A stretch of 33,679 nt of DNA from Clostridiaceae bacterium (lineage in GTDB: Bacteria > Bacillota > Clostridia > DSM-8532): the NCBI GenBank assembly GCA_012522505.1, contig JAAYKJ010000239.1:1-33679 (forward strand). Direction: 5' to 3'. How positions within the stretch are numbered: position 1 is the stretch's first letter; each line of letters opens with the position of its first letter. Below are positions 8,671 to 15,196 of the stretch, in pieces. Under the pieces are notes generated by a model, which made no database searches, was not told where the DNA came from, and worked only from the letters and a program-made list of their open reading frames with translations. The position numbers and the translations under genes are program-made.

Positions 8671-9420
8671 TCACTCCAATATTTCTTCTTCATAACCGCC
8701 ATCCGTACTGACTTCTTCATAACTATCATCAATACCAAAGTCCGTGTCGGAACCCTCGGTTTGCTCATTTAACCCTGTATTATCGGCACTTTCTTCCTGT
8801 TCGTCAGGTAAGACAGAAAAACTCTGTTTCCGGTTAATTAGCGCTTCATTGCGTGAGTACTTATTATCAAAGCGGAAACTGCCCTTGAAATCCTTCTGTA
8901 TTTTTCCATTTATCTGGAACTGAACAGTTTCAATATCTTTCAGTTCGGTCAAGGTATTGACTATTGAAAAAATGGTCATCTCCTCTGCTTCTTTTCCACC
9001 TGGATGATTATCCACAAATTCCTTTGTCATATCGACTATCGCGGTACGGCCTTCAATCTTTATCGGAGACCGTAATGAAGCTCCCTCAGGAATTGTGGGT
9101 TTAAGCGATGTATTGGCTGGTCCTTTAACAAGCTCTTTCACCATGGCAGATGCAAGTTTATCCGTTCCCTGCCTTGCATCTGCCATGCTTAAATAGCGCA
9201 TTTCTCCAACCAAGCTGGTGCCATCCATATCAGAGAAATACAGGTGTATCGGTAGTTTCTCATTCAGGCGTTTTGCATCGTCTTCAGAAAGAACAATACT
9301 TGACACCGGGCGTAACTCATCCTCTTCAATTTGCTTCATTGCTTTATCCCTTGTTCTGAGACAACCATTTAGTGCAACAATCAGAACCATACAAAAAACT
9401 ATCATGATTGTTTTTTTCAT
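8671..9420 (-). CDS. GerMN-domain sporulation/germination lipoprotein
   Basis: The 249-residue protein has a lipoprotein signal peptide ending in 'ALNGC' (lipidated Cys20). A GerMN domain spans about residues 55-175: 'LYFSDMDGTSLVGEMRYL', 'ASAMVKELVKGP', 'TIPEGASLRS' and 'AIVDMTKEFVDNHPGG' are the conserved stretches of this domain, found in GerM-type proteins that help link mother-cell and forespore complexes during engulfment. The last 50 residues are acidic and probably disordered, which is unusual. A ribosome binding site AGAGGGG precedes the ATG and a sigma-E-like promoter lies just upstream, in line with mother-cell expression. GerM in Bacillus has two GerMN repeats; only one is visible here, so I give no symbol. 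Confidence 0.85.
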   Translation of the reverse strand: MKKTIMIVFCMVLIVALNGCLRTRDKAMKQIEEDELRPVSSIVLSEDDAKRLNEKLPIHLYFSDMDGTSLVGEMRYLSMADARQGTDKLASAMVKELVKGPANTSLKPTIPEGASLRSPIKIEGRTAIVDMTKEFVDNHPGGKEAEEMTIFSIVNTLTELKDIETVQFQINGKIQKDFKGSFRFDNKYSRNEALINRKQSFSVLPDEQEESADNTGLNEQTEGSDTDFGIDDSYEEVSTDGGYEEEILE

Positions 9421-9452
9421 GTCAAAAACCCCTCTCAGATCTGTCTAAACTA

Positions 9453-9481
9453 TATCTATGTCCGTTACCGGACAAATATAC
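9453..9481 (-). promoter_or_regulatory. Sigma-E-like sporulation promoter of the GerMN gene
   Basis: On the minus strand GTATATT (9475-9481) is followed after exactly 14 bases by CATAGATA (9453-9460). This approximates the sigma-E pattern (KMATATT, N14, CATACAHT) with mismatches at one -35 and two or three -10 positions. The start would fall about 26 bases before the ATG. A palindrome TGTCCG-TTAC-CGGACA (9459-9474) fills the spacer. Confidence 0.4.
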
Positions 9482-9513
9482 TTCTGTGTCTTCGACTTTA
9501 AGAAGTTTTCACG

Positions 9514-9547
9514 TTTACAAAGGAGTCGGGATTCGATATGATTATCG
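9514..9547 (+). promoter_or_regulatory. Sigma-A promoter of the HTH gene with overlapping palindrome
   Basis: TTTACA (9514-9519), a 17-base spacer and TATGAT (9537-9542) form a good promoter. The 14-base palindrome CGATA-TGAT-TATCG (9534-9547) covers the -10, a position suited to repression, possibly by the HTH protein encoded 105 bases downstream. The regulatory role is inference. Confidence 0.5.
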
Positions 9548-9652
9548 TAAGTGAAGCTTTTATCAAATACTGTTAAGACCTCGTGCCCAGAAGGCCACGG
9601 GTCTGGCCAAATATAGATTTCATGGTCCTTGGAATAATTGAAAGGATAATTT

Positions 9653-9871
9653 ATGAAAGGGCGAATCAACCGTGAAAAAATGTTTGAACTCATGAAAGAG
9701 AGATGTCATGGGAACTATAATCTGTTCGGACGGCAATTGGGTATCGATCCGGCACATCTTCACCGTTTTCTAAACACCGGCGTCGGGGGTGGGAAAAAAA
9801 TGATCATTGCACTTATAAAGTACTGTGAGCATCATCATTTGAATTTCACACAATTTTTTGATCCCGACTGA
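9653..9871 (+). CDS. Small XRE/Cro-like helix-turn-helix protein
   Basis: The 72-residue basic protein has a helix-turn-helix pattern across about residues 20-60: 'LFGRQLGIDPAHLHRFLN' looks like helices 2 and 3 of a Cro/C1-type DNA-binding fold. A glycine-rich turn 'GVGGGKK' and a further helix follow. GAAAGGA lies six bases upstream of the ATG and a promoter precedes it. It is a single plus-strand gene between minus-strand genes and ends at a clean terminator, so it is its own transcription unit. Likely a small transcriptional regulator of unknown target; a phage or mobile origin is possible but nothing mobile is next to it. Confidence 0.72.
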   Translation: MKGRINREKMFELMKERCHGNYNLFGRQLGIDPAHLHRFLNTGVGGGKKMIIALIKYCEHHHLNFTQFFDPD

Positions 9872-9906
9872 ACCCATTCACCTTCTATAGAAACCACTGG
9901 TTTATC

Positions 9907-9932
9907 AGCCGGCATGGAATGCCGGCTTTTTC
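9907..9932 (+). terminator. Rho-independent terminator after the HTH gene
   Basis: AGCCGGCAT and ATGCCGGCT form a perfect 9-bp stem with a 3-base loop (GGA), followed by TTTTCTG on the plus strand. It sits between the convergent HTH and flavoprotein genes. Confidence 0.85.
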
Positions 9933-9934
9933 TG

Positions 9935-10834
9935 TCAGCTTCCGCTCATTTGAGATTGTTTTTGTTTGCGAACATATTCAATGATTTGTCTTCCTGCAAT
10001 AGCCCCTTGCCCAACAGCCACAGAAATCCGCTTAAAAATCCCGGTGCAGTCACCGGCCGCATATAAACCCTCAATGTTGGTTTCTTGGTTTTGGTTGACC
10101 AAAATGGATTGATCCTGCATCACTATGCCCAATTTCTGTGCAAAAGTAGAAGCGGATGCACTTTCGTAAGCCACAAAAATACCGTCCAAATGAAATTGAG
10201 TCCCATCCTCAAACACAAGATATTCCAGAAAATCCTCTCCTTCGAAAGATTGGATTGGTTTTTGATTCACTTGAAATGTTTCCAGATAACTCTCCATCTC
10301 TTCTGAAAATTCGGTTTTTTTCCCGTTTGTAAAGATGGTTATATCCTGTGTAAACGGAATCAATTCCTTTGCTTCATGTAGGGCAAAATCGTTATAACCC
10401 AAGACACCTGCTTTTTTATTGCGATAGAAAAATCCATCACAGGTAGTGCAATAGCTTACTCCTCTTCCCTCAAAATTCTTCAGGTTGCGGATTCCAATCT
10501 TCACCGTTTTCTGCCCCGTTGCGATTAGAACGGCCAAAGACTTCCACGTTCCTTTTGTCGTGGATACGTGAAAGATTTCATCCTTTTCAATAGAGATAAC
10601 CTCTTCTTCCCGAATTTCTCCACCAACCCTCAACAGCTGTTTTTCTCCTTCTTCCAGAAGCTTAGCTCCTGAAACAGACTGGGAGAACCCGTAATAATTA
10701 TCTATTTTTTCGGCTTTCTCCAAACCACTTTTCCCAAAACCCAATACAAGTGTTTTCATATTCGCACGCACTGTATACAGGGCCGTGGAAATTCCCGCAG
10801 GGCCTTTCCCAATAATAATTACATCATAAATCAT
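9935..10834 (-). CDS. Thioredoxin reductase-like flavoprotein lacking the NADPH-binding motif
   Basis: The 299-residue FAD protein has the TrxR layout: an N-terminal FAD motif 'GKGPAGIST', the redox-active pair YCTTCDG (about residue 133) and the C-terminal FAD motif 'GLYAAGDCTG'. The second Rossmann motif, normally GGGDSA, reads 'LGYNDFALHEA', and the HRRxxxR stretch that grips the NADPH phosphate is replaced by 'TIFTNGKKTEF'. This pattern fits the clostridial ferredoxin- or flavin-dependent TrxR-like enzymes that do not use NADPH. The likely role is dithiol reduction of a thioredoxin-type partner in the cytosol; no thioredoxin gene is adjacent. Its promoter overlaps that of the divergent plus-strand operon. 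Confidence 0.85.
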   Translation of the reverse strand: MIYDVIIIGKGPAGISTALYTVRANMKTLVLGFGKSGLEKAEKIDNYYGFSQSVSGAKLLEEGEKQLLRVGGEIREEEVISIEKDEIFHVSTTKGTWKSLAVLIATGQKTVKIGIRNLKNFEGRGVSYCTTCDGFFYRNKKAGVLGYNDFALHEAKELIPFTQDITIFTNGKKTEFSEEMESYLETFQVNQKPIQSFEGEDFLEYLVFEDGTQFHLDGIFVAYESASASTFAQKLGIVMQDQSILVNQNQETNIEGLYAAGDCTGIFKRISVAVGQGAIAGRQIIEYVRKQKQSQMSGS

Positions 10835-10863
10835 ATAAAATCTACCTTCCCTTCTATGTTTGT

Positions 10864-10892
10864 ATTTTACAGATCTTTTGTCACGAGAACAA
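10864..10892 (-). promoter_or_regulatory. Promoter of the TrxR-like gene
   Basis: TTGTTC (10887-10892), a 17-base spacer and TAAAAT (10864-10869) on the minus strand, with transcription starting about 20-25 bases before the ATG. It overlaps the -35 side of the divergent promoter at 10878-10910. Confidence 0.5.
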
Positions 10893-10910
10893 GGCTTTAT
10901 GCATAAACTA
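10878..10910 (+). promoter_or_regulatory. Sigma-K-like (or sigma-A) promoter of the 98-aa gene operon
   Basis: CATAAACTA (10902-10910) matches the sigma-K -10 consensus CATANNNTA exactly, and CAC (10882-10884) lies 16-17 bases upstream at the sigma-K -35 position. A sigma-A reading is also possible: TTGTCA (10878-10883), N18, CATAAA. An 18-base inverted repeat CTAAGA-CTGTAA-TCTTAG (10908-10925) starts at the end of the -10. Confidence 0.45.
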
Positions 10911-10939
10911 AGACTGTAATCTTAGCCAGAGGTGTTTAA

Positions 10940-11236
10940 ATGAACGATTTTTCAAACTATATACAAGGACAGATAACCAAAAAGAAGATAGAAAAAGGTC
11001 TGGAAATGCTTCGGAATGAAAGCCCAGCAGAATTGAAACGGAAACTTCAAAAAGTAAACGTAGAAGAAGTACTGCAGAAGATGGACGAATACGATAAAAA
11101 CCGGCTTCAGGAACTTGGGATTAATGTCAATGAGATGAAAAGCCGTGTTTCAGAATCGGATATTGCGAAAATCAAGCAAGTATTGGGCAGTGACGGTGAA
11201 AGGATAATCCGAAAGCTGCAGAATATGCTGCGGTGA
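10940..11236 (+). CDS. Unknown 98-residue helical protein (first gene of a three-gene operon)
   Basis: I do not recognise the family. The protein is highly charged and predicted almost wholly helical, with two similar lysine-rich segments ('LKRKLQKVNVEEVLQKMDEY' and 'IRKLQNML' near the end) and no signal peptide or membrane segment. AGAGGTG lies five bases before the ATG. Two further small genes follow at 44 bases and then by a stop/start overlap, and sleB lies beyond a terminator. The sigma-K-like promoter suggests late mother-cell expression, so a spore-associated role is possible but unproven. Confidence 0.7.
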   Translation: MNDFSNYIQGQITKKKIEKGLEMLRNESPAELKRKLQKVNVEEVLQKMDEYDKNRLQELGINVNEMKSRVSESDIAKIKQVLGSDGERIIRKLQNMLR

Positions 11237-11279
11237 AGCCAACAGATCCAATGAAAGTTTAAAAGGAGGTCGATCATCC

Positions 11280-11672
11280 ATGAGTCAGGATATGGGTGAC
11301 AAAATCCGGCAAATATCTGAGATGCTGAATAGTCCTGAAGCACAGGAAGGTATCCGGCATCTGTTCGGTTCATTGGGAACGAACAGGGACACGATGTCAG
11401 CTGGAACAGATTCCCGGATATCCGAAGCAGAAACGGAAACGCCGCAATCAAGCAGCTTGCCGCAATCAATACAGGAAACAGATTGGGTTAACTATATACA
11501 AAGCATGTTTAGTCAGATGAATAATGTTCAGGATTCCCGAGTTAACCTTTTGCGTTCGGTTCACCCTTTTTTAAACCCAACCCGGCGTGAACGGTGTGCA
11601 ACCTGTATGAATATTATGAAGGTTGCCAATATACTCAGGGCGATGACAAACAGCAATGGGAGGTTGTTATAA
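11280..11672 (+). CDS. Unknown 130-residue protein (second gene of the operon)
   Basis: The N terminus is helical ('DKIRQISEMLNSPEAQEGIRHLFGSLG'-like, given in part), the middle is Ser/Thr/Gln-rich and probably disordered (about residues 38-65), and the C terminus is a basic helical region 'LLRSVHPFLNPTRRERC' with a CATC cysteine pair. Small clostridial proteins with this 'LL-HPFL-P-R' C terminus occur in similar settings, but I know of no assigned function. A consensus AAAGGAGGT lies ten bases upstream of the ATG. The stop codon overlaps the next start (TAATG), so the two are coupled. Confidence 0.72.
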   Translation: MSQDMGDKIRQISEMLNSPEAQEGIRHLFGSLGTNRDTMSAGTDSRISEAETETPQSSSLPQSIQETDWVNYIQSMFSQMNNVQDSRVNLLRSVHPFLNPTRRERCATCMNIMKVANILRAMTNSNGRLL

Positions 11673-11938
11673 TGGCGGGAATTGATAATCATGAACTCTC
11701 CAACATTCCTTATCCTACAGAAAAAGACAACTGCCCCAAGCCACTTACAGCATCACCTTTTTTCGGTGGCTTTCCAGAAATCAGAAGTTTACTTAAGCAT
11801 ATCCAATTGGATGATATTCTTTTACTTGGATTGATCATATTAGTTGCGACCGATGATGATTGTGATAATTTCCTGCTTGTCTTGTTGATCATTATTTTTA
11901 TTGCAGGATTTGATAAACAGCTGTTTCCCTTCCTATAG
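11672..11938 (+). CDS. Unknown 88-residue protein with a C-terminal hydrophobic tail
   Basis: It starts at the ATG that overlaps the stop of the preceding gene by one base, with GGAGG eight bases upstream. The N-terminal half is polar and proline-rich; the C-terminal half is two short hydrophobic stretches ('LDDILLLGLIILVA' and 'FLLVLLIIIFIAGF') split by an acidic TDDDCD turn, so it may be a hairpin-like membrane protein. Such 'DDILLL' small proteins are common in clostridia without known function. It is the last gene before a terminator. The frame is open further upstream (11594) but that part overlaps the previous gene out of frame and has no ribosome binding site. Confidence 0.7.
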   Translation: MAGIDNHELSNIPYPTEKDNCPKPLTASPFFGGFPEIRSLLKHIQLDDILLLGLIILVATDDDCDNFLLVLLIIIFIAGFDKQLFPFL

Positions 11939-11971
11939 ATTCAATGAGCGCTATCGCTCATTGAATTTTCC
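11939..11971 (+). terminator. Terminator of the three-gene operon
   Basis: ATTCAATGAGCG and CGCTCATTGAAT form a perfect 12-bp stem with a CTAT loop, followed by TTTCC. The stem begins directly after the TAG stop of the 88-aa gene. Confidence 0.75.
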
Positions 11972-12089
11972 ATTCATTTCATGGCGGTGAATCGAATACT
12001 TTTATTTTTTCTGCACACAATTTCAATGTAACCGTTGAAACTCTAAGATAATTATTTCGATCATTATTTTATTTGAAATGAGGGAGGAT

Positions 12090-12779
12090 ATGCAAAAGAG
12101 AAAGTGGGCACGCATCATTATCGCAATTAGTCTGGCTATATGCCTTTTTTACCCGATCATGACGGACGGGGTTCGTGACATATTCGGATACAGCAGCGCT
12201 GTTCTTTCCTACTATGGCTCAAGGGGCACTGAAGTTGTAAATATACAGAAGAAACTAAAACAGTGGGGATATTATCATGGAAATGTGGATGGTATTTACG
12301 GCTATCAGACATATAAAGCCGTAAGGTACTTCCAGTATAAAAATAATTTAAAGGTAGATGGTGTTGTGGGACCGGAAACACTGTCTGCATTAGGACTTCC
12401 TTCAGGACAAAAGCCTTCTTCGGGAAACAATAAGGATCTTAACCTGCTGGCGCACATCATTCATGGCGAAGCCCGGGGAGAACCCTATATTGGCCAGGTA
12501 GCGGTTGCTGCCGTCGTATTGAACAGGATTGCGGACAGCCGATTTCCAAACAGTGTTGCTGGTGTTATTTATCAGCCAGGTGCATTTGATGCTGTCAGCG
12601 ACGGACAGATCAATCTAGAACCAACATCTCAGTCATATAAGGCTGCCAGAGATGCATTGAACGGATGGGATCCTACCTATGGGTGCATATATTATTACAA
12701 CCCGCATACAGCAACAAGCAAATGGATATGGAGCCGGCCTATCGTACTAAAAATAGGCAAACACAATTTCGCACGTTAA
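12090..12779 (+). CDS. sleB: Spore cortex-lytic enzyme
   Basis: SleB is a lytic transglycosylase that cleaves muramic-delta-lactam cortex peptidoglycan at germination. The roughly 229-residue protein has a signal-anchor helix (residues 8-25), a peptidoglycan-binding domain of the 'VVNIQKKLKQWGYY...GIYGYQT...VDGVVGPETL' type (about 45-105), and a C-terminal SleB/Hydrolase_2 domain with 'LAHIIHGEARGEPYIGQVA', containing the catalytic glutamate, and 'GCIYYYNP'. Length is close to other clostridial SleB proteins. I start at the ATG at 12090, preceded by GAGGGAGG; the ATG at 12078 has no binding site. No ypeB partner follows, as the next gene is convergent. Confidence 0.92.
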   Translation: MQKRKWARIIIAISLAICLFYPIMTDGVRDIFGYSSAVLSYYGSRGTEVVNIQKKLKQWGYYHGNVDGIYGYQTYKAVRYFQYKNNLKVDGVVGPETLSALGLPSGQKPSSGNNKDLNLLAHIIHGEARGEPYIGQVAVAAVVLNRIADSRFPNSVAGVIYQPGAFDAVSDGQINLEPTSQSYKAARDALNGWDPTYGCIYYYNPHTATSKWIWSRPIVLKIGKHNFAR

Positions 12780-12782
12780 GCA

Positions 12783-14075
12783 CTACTTTCGAACAATGTC
12801 TTCTTTCTTAATGCCTGTTCCAATAGCAATGATTTTGTGAACAGGCTGGTAAACATCCTCATACAGTTTAATGTATTGTTCATCCGCGATGCGGTATACC
12901 TTTACCAATAAACCTTCCTTGCCCGGTTCCTTCACTTCTTCCCAATTCTCTGGTAAGGATGAATCCTGAGAGTAAATCGTGGATGGCGCTATTTTCGTGG
13001 GTTCTGTTTTTATAGCCCCGTAACGCAGACCAGGTTTTCCGGCCAATGCAGCATTCCAAATGCCCGAGTCACAAATTTCAAACAGAAGAATAAGCTCTGT
13101 TTTCGATGTGTTTTTAAACTGAAGGTCTTTGGTGTTTTCAAGACTAACTTCAAGGCCTGGCTCTATACCGGGAATGGGCTGATTCGAAGATTCCCTCCCG
13201 ATTATCTTGATCGCCTCTACTGGAAGTACAGCCTGATAAACAGCGGAAGCCAAATGTTCCTGTAGTGGATCTAGAACTGGTGTGATTTTTTCCCTGAATG
13301 AGAAAATCTCATCGGGTTTAATTATTACATTCTGCACATTTTGAGTAAGAAGGCGAAACGCTTCTGCTTTCTCGGACGGAACCCTTCCTGTTGCAATGGG
13401 GTAGAGCTGAGAGTAGCTTTGAAGCTGTTTGGTGGTTATCTCAGGTTCTGTGACAATAAACAACTCCGGTGTCATGCTTTGTGATAAAACCATTTCTACG
13501 GTAGGATTTGTCCTGAGTTGTTTCTGTATATATTGAAGCGCTTTATCAATGTCAAGCTCCCGTCCGTCTTTTTGAGGCGTAACGGATAATGTGCCCTGAG
13601 CGAATATCAGTTCTGCATTACCTGGCTCAATGTGAAAGAAATCCTTCGCATCGGTAAAAACATCTCTGAATCGCGCTTCATTCATATACAACTCAGGCTT
13701 TGCCATTCCCGGATCTGCCCCGACCTTTCCAATTAACTGGAAAAAGCGGTTGCCATACTGGCCTTTCTCTATTCTTTCAAGGACTCTCTCGATATCTATC
13801 TGCAGTTCAAAGGAGCTGTAGGGTATCCTCATTCGCTTACCCTCCGACTCCAGAACAATTTCCCCTTCCTGGGCAATGGCATCGTAAAATGCGTTGATTG
13901 CTTCCTTTGCTTTATCCGGGGACAGGTTATCGAACACAAGGCCAGGCAACTCCAAACTAACGGATAGTTCCTGTGATGGAAGCATAAGCATCAGACCGGT
14001 GGGTATACCGACAGCCAAAAGCATTTGTAATGAAAAAACAATCAGCCAGAACCTAATACGCTTAAACTCCAACAC
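12783..14075 (-). CDS. Divergent VanW-family exported protein
   Basis: The 430-residue protein has an N-terminal membrane anchor (about 8-30), two peptidoglycan-binding-4-like helical/strand regions (about 45-200) and a VanW domain (about 215-345) recognisable from 'TGRVPSEKAEAFRLLTQNVQNVIIKPDEIFSF' (given as a partial landmark) and 'ASAVYQAVL'. A G5-like strand 'EDVYQPVHKIIAIGTG' ends it. The VanW core normally contains GGGxCQ before the 'STLYNA' helix; here that glycine/cysteine motif is gone ('PLQEHLASAVYQAVL'), so any activity tied to it is probably lost. VanW function is unknown even in vancomycin clusters. GTG start with TTGGAG eight bases upstream. Convergent with sleB, only 3 bases apart. 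Confidence 0.75.
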   Translation of the reverse strand: MLEFKRIRFWLIVFSLQMLLAVGIPTGLMLMLPSQELSVSLELPGLVFDNLSPDKAKEAINAFYDAIAQEGEIVLESEGKRMRIPYSSFELQIDIERVLERIEKGQYGNRFFQLIGKVGADPGMAKPELYMNEARFRDVFTDAKDFFHIEPGNAELIFAQGTLSVTPQKDGRELDIDKALQYIQKQLRTNPTVEMVLSQSMTPELFIVTEPEITTKQLQSYSQLYPIATGRVPSEKAEAFRLLTQNVQNVIIKPDEIFSFREKITPVLDPLQEHLASAVYQAVLPVEAIKIIGRESSNQPIPGIEPGLEVSLENTKDLQFKNTSKTELILLFEICDSGIWNAALAGKPGLRYGAIKTEPTKIAPSTIYSQDSSLPENWEEVKEPGKEGLLVKVYRIADEQYIKLYEDVYQPVHKIIAIGTGIKKEDIVRK

Positions 14076-14096
14076 ATTATCAACTCCAACGCATTT

Positions 14097-14123
14097 GAAA
14101 AGGCCAGGAACAATTCCCGGCCT
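14097..14123 (-). terminator. Terminator of the PRC-barrel gene
   Basis: On the minus strand AGGCC-G-GGAA, a TTG loop, then TTCC-T-GGCCT pair over 10 positions including one G-U wobble, followed by TTTTC. It separates the PRC-barrel gene from the downstream VanW gene. Confidence 0.65.
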
Positions 14124-14213
14124 GGTCTATACTTACGCAATTACATTACCATTCGTTACAAATACGGGTTACAAAGCTGTAAAAACGCTGCTCTTTCTTT
14201 AAACCGCACAGAC

Positions 14214-15083
14214 TCATGCTTCGTTGTTCTTCACGAGTTCTATCAGCTTACCTGAGCTCTTCGCTCTGTCCAGTACAGAATCGGTAATCGTTTCGCCGGC
14301 CCGAATGAAGATCATACCTTGATTGTCGGCAATATTTTTCGTTGCCTTACGTCCTTTAAGATAGTTCCTTTGTCGTTCTTCAAACAATTCAGCTGCGGTG
14401 CTCTTTTGCTCCTGTGAAGCTACTTCCGGTTCTGATGGTTCAGAAACATCTGCACTTTCTGCTTCCATCAGATCCAACACAAGCTCTTCATCAGCCGGTG
14501 ACTCTTCAAACAGATCACCTGTTACCGGTAATTCCCCGTCATTTTTTTTTTCCAACTCTATCCCATTCATTGCTGCCAGTTCGGACGGATCATCCAGAAG
14601 CCTGTTCTGAACATCATCTTCAACAACCATCAAAGTCTTTCCGAATGTTATTACACTTTCACGGGGGATAATGCGGATCTTCTTCTGCGTAATATCAGCA
14701 ATATATTCAACCCCTGCAATACTACATTGCTTGTCAACATTCACATAGATATCACCGGTTTCGCCAATCAGGCTTCCTTTTTTTGTGAGGACTTTGGTGT
14801 CCTTAACAGTGATGTTTTTTTGTAGCATATCAATTGCATCGGGTAGCTTGCTTATGTCGCTGATCGCTTCAGGATTTAGGATGGTCATGGCATATTCGCC
14901 AATTCCAAGCACATTGGCTGTAGGAATAACCCTGGTGCTGAGTACTTGGATACCACTGTCCACAACAAAGTAATCAATCGTACCCCGGTCTGCATTAATG
15001 ACTATATTTTTTACTTTTCCCACTTCGTTACCTTCTGATATGCTAATGATTGGCAACCCTATGATTTGTTGAGACTTTTTCAT
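14214..15083 (-). CDS. Tandem PRC-barrel domain protein with acidic linker
   Basis: The 289-residue protein has two PRC-barrel repeats: residues about 1-75 ('QIIGLPIISISEGNEVGKV', 'GTIDYFVV') and about 88-160 ('VLTKKGSLIGETGDIYV', 'KKIRIIPRESVITFG'). An acidic, glutamate-rich linker (about 185-235) follows, then a basic C-terminal segment 'RQRNYLKGRKATKN' and 'IRAGETITDSVLDRAKSSG'. PRC barrels bind proteins or RNA; the YlmC/YrrD-type versions in Bacillota are linked to sporulation or envelope functions but remain poorly defined. AAGGGGGT lies nine bases before the ATG. It is followed by its own terminator. Confidence 0.8.
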   Translation of the reverse strand: MKKSQQIIGLPIISISEGNEVGKVKNIVINADRGTIDYFVVDSGIQVLSTRVIPTANVLGIGEYAMTILNPEAISDISKLPDAIDMLQKNITVKDTKVLTKKGSLIGETGDIYVNVDKQCSIAGVEYIADITQKKIRIIPRESVITFGKTLMVVEDDVQNRLLDDPSELAAMNGIELEKKNDGELPVTGDLFEESPADEELVLDLMEAESADVSEPSEPEVASQEQKSTAAELFEERQRNYLKGRKATKNIADNQGMIFIRAGETITDSVLDRAKSSGKLIELVKNNEA

Positions 15084-15196
15084 TCCCGGTTTACCCCCTT
15101 AACCTGTTTCCTCATTGTCATAAAGCCAATGAAAGAATCAGTTCAATAACTATTCACATCCCGGCTTTACAAAATATATATCGCATCAATTATCAG

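Noticed and set aside
9445-9693. 82-codon minus-strand frame overlapping the HTH gene start
   Set aside because: No ribosome binding site, overlaps the promoters of two better-supported genes, no motif.
7307-14075. Vancomycin resistance locus (ddl homologue plus VanW protein)
   Set aside because: The ligase has the D-Ala-D-Ala type omega-loop tyrosine, VanH/VanX/VanS/VanR are absent, and the VanW protein lies 4 kb away and is degenerate.
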